From Syngnathus acus (Eukaryota; Chordata; Actinopteri; Syngnathiformes; Syngnathidae), in the NCBI RefSeq assembly GCF_901709675.1, contig NC_051092.1:11738491-11802490 (forward strand): a stretch of DNA of 64,000 bases, given 5' to 3'. The notes under the pieces were generated by a model. It searched no databases, was not told the origin of the DNA, and worked only from the letters and a program-made list of their open reading frames with translations. Below, one piece after another: positions 1 to 30,035 of this stretch. The translations under genes were made by a program, and so were the position numbers. How positions within the stretch are numbered: position 1 is the first letter of the stretch; every line of letters starts with the position of its first letter.

Positions 1-286
1 ATAGAAATGCAAACATTGGAGTATTATTATTATTATTACAACGAGAACCTACAAAAAGACCATGAGAATAATCATCATAACAATAATAAAAAGTCAGTGG
101 GGTATTGCAAGGGTCCGCTTCCTTACCTGCATCATGTACCTATTTACATCATAATAACAAAGCTATTAAAAAAACTAAAGGCTCCAAAAGAACCTCCTAA
201 AAATGTTTTTTTTTTGTTTTGTCTTTTTTGATAGTCTACTCAAAACAATGTCCCTTCAATGTATTTACAAGCCTTTTAGAAAATAA

Positions 287-292
287 TTTAAT
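287..292 (-). terminator. candidate grm3 polyadenylation signal (ATTAAA)
   Basis: On the minus strand ATTAAA lies about 142 bases after the grm3 stop codon. No AATAAA occurs between the stop and the window edge on this strand, so this may be the proximal signal, or the 3'UTR may run past position 1. The 3'UTR from 433 downwards shows no other feature apart from low-complexity runs. Confidence 0.25.
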
Positions 293-433
293 TACAGATA
301 CACACTTTCTACAATGCTCGGACCGGAGAGTTACGGAGGCTGCAACACTAAGTACGCCAATAAAACCTCATTGGCTCATAGGGCCTGAGTGGGCGGGGCT
401 AACAGTCGGGTCAGGGTCAGGTGAGTTACATGG

Positions 434-17586
<17,153 letters not shown>

Positions 17587-17648
17587 CTGCAAAATAGAAG
17601 ACAAGTCATCTGGATCAATTATACTTTTATTAAATAAAAAAAATAAAA

Positions 17649-17821
<173 letters not shown>

Positions 17822-20164
17822 AAATGTCTCAAAGATGGACTTTATATCGTAATATCAGAAAGTAGGCAGTGATGCATCTGCTGCCATGACTAACACGGAT
17901 TTGGAATTGTTTGAAGATTATGTCTTGCTGATCTCCAGTCAGCTATCCTTTAGATCACATGGTCAACCTTTTCCTTCTTCAGGCTGTGCGTGGGTGTGGA
18001 AGTGCGAATGTGTGTGTGTGTGTGTGTGTATCCATTGTATCAGGATCAGACAGCTTAGATGGCTGCTCGATACATGAGACTACTCATAGCACAAATCAGA
18101 AAAGATGCTCTAATCTGATCTCGCTTGCAACACTTTTCCACTCTCCCCCGGCGAGTGTGTGCATGTGTGTATGGACGATTGTGTGTGTGTGTGTGTGTGT
18201 GTGACAACAAGGACATCTGATACTAGCAAGTTCACGACTCAATCAAAGTTATCAGAGGCTGTGTTTTGGCTGCTGTGTTGACTAACGTGATACCCGACCT
18301 TCACCTTAAATACTAAAACTTGAGAAAAAGCAGCACAAATTGGTATAATCGAGCGGAACACCACAGAAACAACTTCGACACATCACATATATGTAAACTG
18401 TATGCGATTCTGTTGAAATATTTTTGGTAAAATATTTTGTCCTCCAGGAAACCCTCGTATCCTCTTTTGACCAGCCGCCACTGCTGCTACAAAAACAAAC
18501 AAAAAAATCGGTTATTTGAGTGTCTGCTGGTTTGTTCACTGAAGCTCTGCTTAGCTGACATGTCAGTGTTTCAGTGTAATCAGTATGACATTGAAATGTG
18601 TAAATTTGGGCTTTGAGCAATACATAGGGGGATTGAGAAAATAATTCATAAATATATTTTAGAATGTCAAATCAAATGCTGGAGGGGCTCAACTGCGACT
18701 ACACAGATTTCTGACGGGGCTATAGCCAAAGCACCGGTCAGAACATATTGTGGGTGCAGTATTATGCAAATTCATCACAATTCACAGTTTACTTATAGCC
18801 ACATTTTTTTTGGAACTCGGCAGCTCACAATAGATTTACTTGGTTATTTAATTTCACACTTGATAGGTGGGCAGTTTCTCCAGAGACCCAACTTTTTGTT
18901 TACAAGCAATTAAAAAGTCATTTATGGCCTTTCGCATTAAAGAAAATGTTTTTCTTGGGGCGGCTTTTGTATTATCAGAAAGCAGGTCTTATCATGCTTG
19001 GGAAGCTTGACAACAACTTCTTTAATGGAATCAATGAGTTGCATAAAAGGTCAGAATCAATGCAATAAGGGTCTGGAATTGCCTGAATTGTATCTACCTT
19101 CACGTGTTACACAGAAAACTGATCACATCGATCCTGGCACAGCTCGGCGGTCTGGCCCGCATTGTAATGACGTTCGAGTGTAAGTGAAACATGAAGGTCG
19201 CAATCAGTCGATGGAAAAGGTCACACTGCTTCCCCCTACTTGCGAAAAATACCAACATTCAGCTGAATCATAGTTTTGATCTGAATCATACACACAGCAC
19301 GGGTCATTTAGCAGTAATAATGCTTGCGTTATTAGCGGTAATGCAGGAAGCACAGTGGGACTGGGTTTAGCTTTGCGCTAACAGCAAAAAGCTTTGACTA
19401 AGTATTCTCACATATAATTGCTGATAGATGCCTCAAGATATGCATGCGGTAAGGTACTAGTTTTTTCTACATGAATCTCAAATCATTATGCTTCCTTGTA
19501 ATCAATATACCACAGTAGCATCAAAGGGTTACAGTAAAATATTGCTTATACCATTAATACAGATCTGTTACATTAACTGGAGCGCAATTGGGCAGCAATG
19601 ATTATGAAGTGCTGCCTCCACGAGGGAAAAGAACATTTGCGTTTTTCCTGTATTTATGGAGGATTGTGTCTTTTTGCGGTTCACACTCACTTTTCCAGAA
19701 ATGGGGGTGCAGCAAGAAGCCCCGCCCATTAACAAAGGCCATATTTGCCGTTGGCCATGCAATAGAGACGGCGGGGTCAAAAGTGCCAAGTTAAGAATCA
19801 CATTTGATGGGTTAATTTCAGCTTTGCCAGAACAATAATTGACAATAATGCTTGTTCTCTGGGGTATTTTGATGAAAACATGTCACAGACACCTGGGTAG
19901 TTTTTCAATTATGATAAAAATGTACAATATGTCTTCTTTTACGATCACAAAAAATCATAAAGGTTGGGCCTATAAGTGCAAGCTTGAATGTGACTGTTTG
20001 TGCGTGTGTGTGTGTGTGTGTGTGTGTGGGCAGGTAGGTGGATGAAAGCTTCCCTTTTGGATGTAGGCAGCAGAGATTTTTCTTCAGGCGGCTGCCATTT
20101 CTTTACCACTCTACTCTGTAATATGACACTCACGTAAAGACAAACAGCCGCCCACACAAGCAAG

Positions 20165-20305
<141 letters not shown>

Positions 20306-21017
20306 CTGCGGCTCCTTTAACTAAGGAGTTGACCTAAAAGCAGACTATTTCTATGCCGCTACCTCTCTCTTCTTCTTCCTCTGCGCTTTCTTTCTCTTTG
20401 CTACAGACGTCTGAAATGCTGAGCAAACAACATTAAACGACCATTTTAAAAAGGATCCAGGCGCTAATCAGACATTTGAAGAGAGATTTGTATGATCGAG
20501 CCGCTCTCGCCTTCATAAACCCGCAGGAGGCGAGTTGACTTGTGCGATGATATGCATGCAGCATTGAGACTCAACAACAGCTCCAGTATATGCTTTGTTT
20601 TGAACTTTTACGTAAGAGATGTCGAGGTGTTGTTATATAAAAGCAGCTGAGTCTCTGAACGACGTGCATTCCTCAAAATTGGCCAAATGGTATCTTCTAC
20701 TTGGTGAAAGGAAACTTTTGTTGTGTTGCTGTCTCGGGGTTAACAGAGCCAACACATTACTCTTCACATCTAACTAACAATAGAAACGGTCCAGCGTCAA
20801 TTGTTGTACAGTCTGGCCAAGTTGGTAGAGTTGCAGGACCAAAATACAGTTCTTGCATGTGACATCATCACTCATACTGTACTCTCAAAAAGAACATGCT
20901 TCCAATTTCCTTCCTTAGTTAGTTTAATTATAATTTGTCATATTAGTCTAAAATAACTTGTTAATTTAATGTATTCACTATCCTTGTAGTCATTATTTTG
21001 TTCCATATGCATCTGTT

Positions 21018-21065
21018 GTGAAATGCGCTGTGTAAATAAAGTCGTATTGTGTTTTATTGTATTGT
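21018..21065 (+). mobile_element. LINE-tail-like remnant
   Basis: 'GAAATGCGCTGTGTAAATAAA' followed by 'GTCGTATTGTGTTTTATTGT' resembles the 3' end of L2-type or Rex1-type fish LINEs (GCGCTATATAAATAAAGTTG plus a short tandem tail). Similar ends occur at 56584 and 60325. Confidence 0.4.
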
Positions 21066-22436
21066 AGAATTTTCTAAAACTGAACAAAATGGGGTAATAT
21101 TTATTTGATGAGACTTGAGTTACGAGTAAGTGCCTTACCTGAAGGAAGAAGCAATGGAGCAGATGGCAGCTTGCAGCTAAAGCATCATTCCCACACCTAT
21201 TGAAGACAAACATAGATTCAGGTGTGTTGTAGTAGGGTGACATATAAAACAAGCATGACACCGGACCCCGAGGACCGGAATTGCCTAACCCTGATATAGA
21301 CAAACAAGAGACTTTGTGTCAATCAATTTCAGGGTACACTGACAATCAACGAACCAGTTGCCGGCTTGTGTCAAGGCACATAAAGACAACAACAAACATC
21401 ATGCTCTATGGATTTGAATTCTAATTGACATTCATGGACAATTTAGAGTCTTCGAGTCTCGGGCGTCGGACTACGCAGACAAAGCCCAGGGTGAAACTCC
21501 ACACAGGATGATTTGAGCTCATATTCCAGAATCTCTCAAACGTTAGGTCATCGTGGAGTAACGTACATTCTACTTGAGCTCCAGTCCGAATGAATTCCCC
21601 TCATTTTGGCGACCCTTAAAAAAAGCCAGTCCCATCCATCAGCCAACCATTCCATCAGCCGGATGACGGCTGGCTTGTCACAGGCAGAATTAGCCATCTG
21701 TGTGTGACATCTATCAAACTTAAATGTCACATAGCAACCCTGGGAACAATGGTGGAGCATCATTCAAATGCATTGCCCCCGGCCGGCTCCAGTTTGATTC
21801 ATACCCAGAGTGGCGGTGGAAGCACCAGGGGTGGCCACAGGATGTTTCCAAGTGGAGCCACAAAGAGGTGCTACAGGGACTACAAACTCAAACAGACACT
21901 ACATGTAGATTTGATTACCAAAAAACAGAAGACGGTCACAACATAGCCACAGTAATATTATTTAACATTTTATACAGAGGATATAAAAAATAGCAGAAGA
22001 TGGCAAAAATCAGTACTACTATCAAAACTTTTAATTTGAAGGGCAGCAGAGAAAGCACCAAAGTCGATTGTGGTTATTATCATAATTGCCCGGGCCAATC
22101 CAAACAGTGACCCACTTGTACACCCTTTGGTCAAATTGGGATTATAGCACGGTGCCAACATTTGGACAGGAAGACAACCTCGCCACTTTAGCTGTGGACA
22201 GGCCACAAATGTCTCACTACTTATTTACCTGCAAATGACGACACACACACACACATGCTTGCACATTCTTCTCTCCTTCTTTTCATCAATTATTTAAGAG
22301 TCTGATCTCTCTCGCAGAGACATCGCAGGCGTGCATCCCACCGGACTTTCCTCCTCGCTCAGTGAACGTCTGCCTATGAATGGTGCTGAATGTAGAGGAG
22401 GGCGGGTGTGGAGGAGCACTGCAAACCGTTATTGAG

Positions 22437-22438
<2 letters not shown>

Positions 22439-22492
<54 letters not shown>

Positions 22493-22512
22493 TGCGTGCG
22501 TGCGTGCGTGTG
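22439..22512. repeat. (TG)n microsatellite
   Basis: About 74 bp of TG end in CGTG units. It is followed 60 bp later by a CA tract of similar length, so the two are complementary. Confidence 0.95.
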
Positions 22513-22572
22513 ACAAAAGCAGCAGCGATCTTCAGGCACTCATCATTAAAGCGGAAGAAACCGCAAAGTATT

Positions 22573-22619
22573 AAACACACACGCACGCACGCACACACAC
22601 ACACACACGCACGCACACA

Positions 22620-22665
<46 letters not shown>
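22573..22665. repeat. (CA)n/(CG)n microsatellite
   Basis: About 93 bp of CA with CGCA interruptions, forming an inverted partner to the TG tract at 22439. Confidence 0.95.
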
Positions 22666-23460
22666 AAAAGCCTGAAAAGCAGAGAGCACTACAGGAAGCC
22701 TCCAAGATAATTAGTTTAGTGTTAGAATCATAATGCATCTGAAAAATTGATACACTTTTTAGGAGTTGTGTGGGTTACTCTTCAACTTGAATTTGAGGTA
22801 AAAAGGCAATGCAACAAGAAATGACTTTATATTGTGCTTCAATTATGAGAAAAGACAGCACAATCAATGGATTTAACAATTTACGGCATTTTTATAAAAA
22901 AAAAATGTTGTTCAACGCAAGCCATGTGGTCAGTCAGCATTACTCATTTATTAATTGTATATTTGTAACTAAATTATTTTCTTTTCACGGTCTTGGTTTT
23001 GTTGTTTCACAAAAGCATAAATTATTCTCAAACATGTTTTCTCTACTACTAGGTAAGAAAAAAAACAACCCATGTTCTACTGCTGATTACTAAAGAACAG
23101 AAAAAGCCAGAAAAACAATGTTGAGTGCTAATCTTGTCACAGAACACAATACTACTATTTTTGGCTTACTTTCTTGGCATACATCAGTGATGGCAGTGAT
23201 AAAAGTTGCGAAGCCAATCATATAACCAGGAACAGAATTTATGCCTCAAATTTGAAAAGGAGATTGAGAAATTGAGACATTTGCAAATTCTCGTGAGACT
23301 AAACCACAGTATAGTGTTGATTTTTTTTTATTTGGCTTTTCTTATGACATTAGCTACGTATATGGCACACACTTACACTAGCATCACTCCAAATTTCCCA
23401 TTGCTGAGCTTGTATGCTGCACAGTCCAGAGAGAGGTGCTGTGGGGAAGCTACAAGGCTA

Positions 23461-23512
23461 CGCACACACACGCACGCACGCACGCACACACACACACACA
23501 CACACACGCACA
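23461..23512. repeat. (CA)n/(CG)n microsatellite
   Basis: About 52 bp of CA and CGCA units. Confidence 0.95.
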
Positions 23513-23691
23513 TGTCAGCATCATCAAGGTGCTCCAACAGGAGCTCATGTAAGCATATTCCTGGGCACAGAAGTGCTGAAACACAAGGCTATGTTGCAGA
23601 CTCGCCCCCTCTCACAAAACACACAGCTTTTGAACACACACAAATACAGTGCTGAGCGCAAGCACCCCACCAGCACCCCCTACTCCCACCT

Positions 23692-23752
23692 CACACACAC
23701 ACACACACACGCACACACGCACACACGCACGCACGCACGCACACACACACGT
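23692..23752. repeat. (CA)n/(CG)n microsatellite
   Basis: About 61 bp of CA and CGCA units, 180 bp from the previous tract. Confidence 0.95.
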
Positions 23753-24639
23753 ATTATCAAGGTTTACCACACGGAATCAAAAACTCACGCCCACTCCTAC
23801 ACCTTTTTGGGTCCACCTTTACTGCCCTTATCACAGACACACAAATACATGTGTGGATGTGTGTATCTGTATTTGTGTGCATGCGTGCATGAGTGGCCTT
23901 GTAGCTTCCTAACAAGAATAAAGTCCCATTAGATATTTTTCACTTACTGTCAGAGTAGCAATTATTATTATTTATACTATTTTTTAAGTCTATGTAGATT
24001 GTCAGTCATCCAGATAATCTACAAAGATCAATATAGGCTCTTAAGATAATAATAATAAGACAATGCACTGGATGAGTTTATAAAAATATAATAATACTTA
24101 CATTTTAGCGGTATTATTACTTTTGTGACGTTAGCATTAACAATGTGTGTATGAATAAAAATGGGAATTTACATACAGAGAACCCCAACATCGTCATGGT
24201 TCGGCACGCATTTCTAATCAACTGGCAGGTAAACAAGTTAACTTGCGGAGAGCTCGTTAACTTGGGGAGTTTATCTATCTGCCATAACATGCTTATCATT
24301 CTTATGGCAAATGAATCAACAAACACATGCCCCAAAGGTTGCTGGTTTAAAGTATCCCAGTGATAATGTATACATTGTAGGAGTACCCCTGACATCAGTT
24401 TCACCGATCGACGTGAAATTAGGTAAATGCGTCTACACGTAAAAAAGTACCTAAGCTTGAGATTTGGTAAGTCAGACATTTTGAGGCCCAATCAGAAGTG
24501 CGTCTCCCATTAACAGATGGGCGACACTAAATGGTCAAGCTTTTTTTTTTGCCCTTTTTGTCTAATGTGGGCATCAAAGTTTGATGCGGGTGTCCATTTC
24601 AATTAAAGCACCAGAGCCAGTGAGTTCAAATAACCCACA

Positions 24640-24836
24640 CTGTACGACTTCAAGCCACATTCCAGAAACTTGCATGTTAGCTTCATTGATGATTCTTAAT
24701 CATCCATTAATGCGAATGTGAGCATGACCGTCTTGTTTGTTTATATTTGCCCCGCGATTGGCATGGTTATGGGTCCAGGGTATGTCCCACCTCTTGCCCA
24801 ACGTCCGCTGAGATAAGCTCCAGCAAAACAGTGATC
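24640..24836 (+). mobile_element. degenerate SINE fragment
   Basis: The tail half of the SINE family is recognisable: 'GTGAGCATGACCGTCTTGTT', 'TTGCCCCGCGATTGGC', 'GGGTCCAGGGTATGTCCCAC', 'GATAAGCTCCAGCA'. Divergence is much higher than in the copies at 33873, 57320 and 59353. Confidence 0.65.
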
Positions 24837-25694
24837 CAAATTAAATTAGCGTAAAAGAAATAGCAGGAATGATGGATATAACAAGTATGTTTTCCCACCA
24901 AATCCTTTTTTATGTAAACTGAATAATGGCTGAACAGTATACTTCTCATTTCAAATTCAATTTGTTGTGAAAATAAATATGAACCGGGGGTGGGGTTACA
25001 AAACACAATGATGAGGTGTTTATATATGTATATGAGTCTAGATAAATTTAAAAAATGAGCTTAGCATAGATGGGTCGTTTCAAGATGCCATTTTGTAACA
25101 GCAGAATATTTTTCGAGACGTGCAGGTTTACCTAATGTTACAGTCAGTCCCAAATATGAATATCGACGCACATTCATCCCTCAAAAAAAGGAGAAATCAA
25201 GGTCACATTTCCACAGTAAGATGCAGCTCTCAACCTTCGTTTGATTTAAAGTGTGTCACATTCGAACAGACGGCAAAGTTAAGCCTATTGCAAAGGCGGC
25301 GTGACATAATTCATGCAGATTTGATGCAAGCGCTTGCTACTTCTGCACCTTCATTTGCCAGAAAAAAACAGACGATTTGTTGACGCGGGAGAGCACTTTG
25401 AAAGGATTTTGAGGCAGGACAGCAAGCGTGGGGTCATCATATGATCCACCTGTACACACGAGAAGGCGGGGTGCCTTTCCTCACAAAGTTCAAACACCAC
25501 TGCATCATTTTAGCTTGTCTGTCACGCATATGCTGCAGAGGACCACCGACCAAAAAGTGTCCTCTTGTCATCCGTGGAAGTAAAACAAGTCAAAGTTCAA
25601 CATCGATTGCAGACGTAGATGGCGGACAATTTCTTTTCTCGTTCATCCAGTAAAATCAAGAGAGAGAAGAAGGTTATTGTTTTTTTTAACCCAC

Positions 25695-25912
25695 CTTTCT
25701 GTTGTCTTGTTGTGAATCCCTTCTCTGCTGGAAGTTTGACTGGGTTTACTCCCGATCCTCGGAGGAGGAGTCGCGCTGAGAGAGAGGATGCTTGCGCTGT
25801 GCGCGTGTGTGTGCGTGAATGTAAGTGTGTGCGGGAGAGAGATGGAGAATGTGTTTGTATATGAGAGAGAGGGTGAGAAAGAGAGAGAGTGAGAAAGAGG
25901 GAGGGAAAAAAA
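25695..25912 (-). promoter_or_regulatory. candidate non-coding first exon of grm3
   Basis: On the minus strand a pyrimidine-rich, CpG-bearing stretch (GAGA-type on the plus strand at 25862-25911, then GCGCGACTCCTCCTCCGAGG) ends at a consensus donor, CAGAAAG|GTGGGT (exon edge 25695). It lies about 8.1 kb upstream of the predicted 5'UTR acceptor. No coding frame is needed here because the mammalian first exon is non-coding. The transcription start is not determined, so the 5' edge is arbitrary. Confidence 0.35.
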
Positions 25913-25953
25913 CAGACGTGGTGAGCTGAAGCCCACTGCCAAAGGATGCTTCA

Positions 25954-26001
25954 GTCTCCTAGCAACAACAATCGATCTTTGCGCGGAGACATTTTTATTG
26001 G
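25954..26001 (-). promoter_or_regulatory. candidate promoter motifs: CCAAT box and X-box-like site
   Basis: Reading on the minus strand, CCAAT (26001-25997) is followed by GTTGCTAGGAGAC (25966-25954), whose first half matches the RFX half-site. Both lie just upstream of the pyrimidine-rich candidate first exon. The second half of the X-box departs from consensus. Confidence 0.3.
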
Positions 26002-27659
26002 ATAAAAAGAAAACTTAGCCATTCCAACACCCCCACCGCCGCCATCCTTCTATGCACACGTTTACCACTCGGATCAACAACAGCCAGCAGAGACAGAGCG
26101 AAGGAGTAAGGAGATTTCTATTTCATCTTCAACCACCTGTCCATTGGGAGTCCAGAAAAATGAAAAAACAAACAAACACACACACACAAAAAAATATATA
26201 TATACACGTATTTATATGCAGCAATGCAGCAAATCCGTAGAATCATCATCAACCTATGATGCCATGCTCCTCCCACATTGGGCTGTCGAAGAGACCTGCT
26301 TCTGATTTGCCAATTGCCTTGTAGTAGTTGCACAAAGTATGAATTTTGCTCTCAAAATGGTTGCTTTGAACCAACAGGGCCAACGTTCTGTTGGATTTGG
26401 AGGATGAATACAGGAGACTTTTTTATGCATGATGTCATGTTAGACATATCCACCAAGTTTCTTGTCAATTGGACATGGCCACTAATTTAGGTGCAGATTG
26501 CTAACACTTCTGAGGGGCTTATTTGTTGAATATGTTTTGAGTGAGTTGCGGTAAGGACTGCTGGAAAAAAAAAAAAAACGGTGAGTTTTCAGGCATGTTG
26601 AGGTCCCAAAAGGGCCCCTATTTAAGGTGCCAGCGAACATGTGAACATTCAGACCTATTATCTCTCCAGATGACCAAGCAAAGCGATCTTGTAAACAAGT
26701 CCAAAGCCTAAAGTGAGAGGAGCGCGCACGCGCAACAATCTGTGAGCTCAAACTTGTTTGGATGACGCCGTGCTCATTAGAATGCAAGTATGCATGTCTG
26801 CAGTGCCTATTGAACAGAAAATCCTCTTCATGCATGATTGAGTCACAAAGCCCCCTCACTCAGCTCAAACACACACGGTCTGTGGAGAGGCCTGATTTCT
26901 CCATTGTAAAGTTAGCGGAGTGCACAGAGATACACCGTCTCAGTGTTTTTTGATTGCGGCCAACGGTCAAAGATGCACATTTTTATCACTTACGTGTCTG
27001 ATTACAAGTACTGACAGGATGGACAGGTTGGAGTCCATGGCAAATTTGCGGAAAATATGAATTAGGTTTTGGATATTGAGCTGGCAATTTGCATCACATC
27101 ACACCAGACGTAAGCCTGTTTCATGCAGAGATCACGCCCGTAATATTATGACTTTTCTTGTAACATTACAATGCTCTGCTTGTAACACTTAATTTTATTT
27201 GTATATTTATATTGCTATTTTTTTTAAAACACATACTTCTTCATAGTAATGGCATTTTTAGGGGCAGATGAAATGCATTAATAGCATTTAAATTCATTTC
27301 AAAAAGAAAAATTGAATTTGTTGTATACATTTATGTACCATTGTATGAATGAATATATTGAGTTACGGACTCGGATATCAATAAATGAAGCTTACAGCCT
27401 CCATTAATAATTTTTTTTGTAAAGTGTTTTTGCTAAGAAAATACTTGCTCTCTATTATAATGTACGTCATAAAAACACAGTATTGGCAATTACATAAAAT
27501 GTAAAGATTGAAATCATTGCGGCCTCATTTTTACCTTGTGCTGCTCCTTCTAGTGTGCGTACCTTTGCCACCTGGATCCAGTAAATACAGACATACGGAT
27601 ACCATACATGAAGATGGGCACAAGTTACTTATTTGTAAGCCCGGAAAAATATTTGCCTT

Positions 27660-27920
27660 TGAGTGGTGTTAAAATATCTGTCTACATGTGTCGCTCTACA
27701 GTTTTTGTTCAAATATCCATTGCTTAAAGCGGCCCCTTGCAACAAAGATCATGTCTACGATGTTTTGCGTTCATTCTGCATTAAGTTCAAAAACCTTCGA
27801 TAAGACAACGTAAGATATATTGATTTTTGTTTGATATTTAGTTTGACAGTAAACATTGACTGGGAGTGGCATTAAACAGCAAAATGATTTGTTCTCTATC
27901 TGCCGAATCAAGTCACTTGC
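27660..27920. repeat. dispersed repeat family 'X', copy 1
   Basis: Shares with 40810-41100 the exact block 'TTAGTTTGACAGTAAAC', with 'TGTCTACATGTGT', 'GCATTAAGTT', 'CTGGGAG' and 'CTATCTGCC' in the same order and spacing. Its 3' end runs directly into the (CATC)n tract. Confidence 0.6.
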
Positions 27921-28036
27921 CATCCATCCATCCATCCATCCATCCATCCATCCATCCATCCATCCATCCATCCATCCATCCATCCATCCATCCATCCATC
28001 CATCCATCCATCCATCCATCCATCCATCCATCCATC
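27921..28036. repeat. (CATC)29 microsatellite
   Basis: 116 bp of perfect CATC units. It begins exactly at the end of repeat X copy 1. The 'IHPS' and 'WMDG' frames over it are artefacts. Confidence 0.97.
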
Positions 28037-28174
28037 TAAAAATAAAATACAAAGCCCTCAGATTTTATTGTAGCCATAAAACTTTAAACTCTCTCTCCTG
28101 CAAAAGACCAAAATTGAGGCCGCCTAATCTAGGTCTCAGTACCTCAGAGGAGTTATTGATAAGTATACCTACGT

Positions 28175-28300
28175 GTATAGTCAAAGTCAAAAGTCAAAGT
28201 CAAAGTCAGCTTTATTGTCAATCCCTTCATATGTCAAGACACACAAAGAAACCGAAATTCCGTTTCCACCATCCCACGGTGACGAGACATACAAGTAGGC
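28175..28300. repeat. interspersed repeat fragment ('GTCAAAGTCAGCTTTATTGT' type)
   Basis: Several imperfect GTCAAA units precede 'GTCAGCTTTATTGTCAATCC' and 'AGACACACAAAGAAACCGAAA', a phrase that recurs widely in fish genomes. The class is not certain; a LINE or SINE 3' part read on the opposite strand is possible. Confidence 0.4.
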
Positions 28301-29018
28301 GATAGTATTGATTTATGATGCCATTTTTTTGTCTTTGCCTCTTTTGTGCTACCACATTGTGCAGGGAAAATGTGCATGTGATCAGACAGTGATTGATCAC
28401 TTAAGTGACTGGGGAGGACTATGTGCATTTACTACACACTTCTGTGACTCAGATGTGTGCAGGCACATATGCACAGACAATCTCACACTCGCACAGTGTC
28501 AGTCACAGCTTTTCCCCAACCACATCCCAGAGCAAGCAAGCGAGATGCTGGCCGCTCTAATAAGGGCCCCATTGTCTGCATGGCATCCATATATGGAGTG
28601 AGCCCCAGAAAGCCAGCTTTGTCCAATAAGGGTCCCTCAGCAAGGGGGCTTTGTGCCCGATACTTCCCCACAGACAGACAGGCAAAAAATAAAAAGATGG
28701 AAAGAAACGAAAAGAAAGAAAGACAATAATGCAGGAAGCTGTATAGATGATAGTCAATAAAAATGGACCATTTGTAGACCACATGGCACCTCTGAGTGAA
28801 TGTGTGTGTGTGTGTGTGTGTGAGAGACTGTGTGTGTATGGGAATGTTGTGTTTCGCCTCATCGCCAGTTCATGCAGCAGGGAGTAGGTCCACCGGGTCC
28901 ATACGCTTCCTTCTCCTATTCCCTGCAGATGGTTTGCGTCCGTGCGCTAATAGCATTAGCAGCGCTTCATTTCACACGCCCCTCATCTCCATCCTCAGTG
29001 ATGGATGTCGCGCGCGCG

Positions 29019-29033
29019 TGCACACACACACGC

Positions 29034-29065
<32 letters not shown>

Positions 29066-29066
29066 G
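29019..29066. repeat. (CA)n/(CG)n microsatellite
   Basis: A 48-bp CA run with CG interruptions, preceded by CGCGCGCG. A TG run lies at 28801-28827. Confidence 0.9.
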
Positions 29067-29849
29067 AACACATTCACGACACACACTTGAAAGTTTAAGA
29101 CCTTCTGATGTGGCCGAGTGGACTAAAGTTCTCCCAATAGTCATTAAAAGACTGAACAAATGCAACTTAACTGGACAATTATACTGAGCAAGCTGAACAA
29201 ATAATCGGCGACTTCCTATCTTGTATTTTTATGTTGTATTTCAGTTGATTGTATTATATGGTGGTACTGTGCGTCATATTATTTTGGGCTGTGTGGGCCT
29301 CCAAACACAGTCATATAATTAACTTGTGCACACCGGCATGGGTAACACACTTCGTAGGAAATGCACTGACCTGTCTACTGTTCATCTGCTCATTTTATTC
29401 ATTTTCACTCGAGGAAACAAACACAAAACTGCACAAGTGTCACAAAGCCAATGTTATTTCTGGAGATAAAAACAGATATATTAACACCCCTCCAACACAC
29501 ACGCACGCACCCCAAAATCTAGTGTACAGTGTGTGATTTGTGGTCTCTTCAGCGCTTTTTGACGACCAGCACAATTCATTAGTAATTGACCACAGCAGCC
29601 TCGCTCATGAAACATTAACAGGCTTGTGGTGAATAATTGATTAATAATATGAGGCTGTCTGCACCCGCCACCATTCTGACAATAAGAGCAGCAGCGGAAA
29701 GTAGCGGCCACACACGCACGCAAGTACATGCACACAAAGTACGTGCTGGCTTAATTTTGGCCTTGAATATGCTCATAATCATCTACATAAAATTTTGTTT
29801 CAGCTTTTATGCAATCATTTACTTCCATGGATGTTTATAATTGTCAAAT

Positions 29850-30035
29850 TGAAATCCAACCATTTAGAGACACCGATAAAAATATTCGTAAACTATCATT
29901 TTCAACGCATAGGCGTGCAAGACAGTATTGGCCAGCTTATCAGTGAAATACATGTTTGTAAACCACTGTAATGACACATGGATCCCTGTAGATGAGGGTG
30001 TTGCAGAACTTTGGACTTTTGATGAACTAGCTAAA
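29850..30035. repeat. dispersed repeat family 'Y', copy 2
   Basis: Counterpart of 6225-6400. The minus-strand peptide (WFTNMYFTDKLANTVLHAYA) is similar to the other copy's (WFTSLNFTDKLSEAVFHSYS), which hints at a once-coding source. Confidence 0.5.

Noticed and set aside
27771-28305. Frames with repeated IHPS or WMDG
   Set aside because: They come from the (CATC)29 microsatellite. The regular spacing has no unique spacers, so it is not a CRISPR array either.
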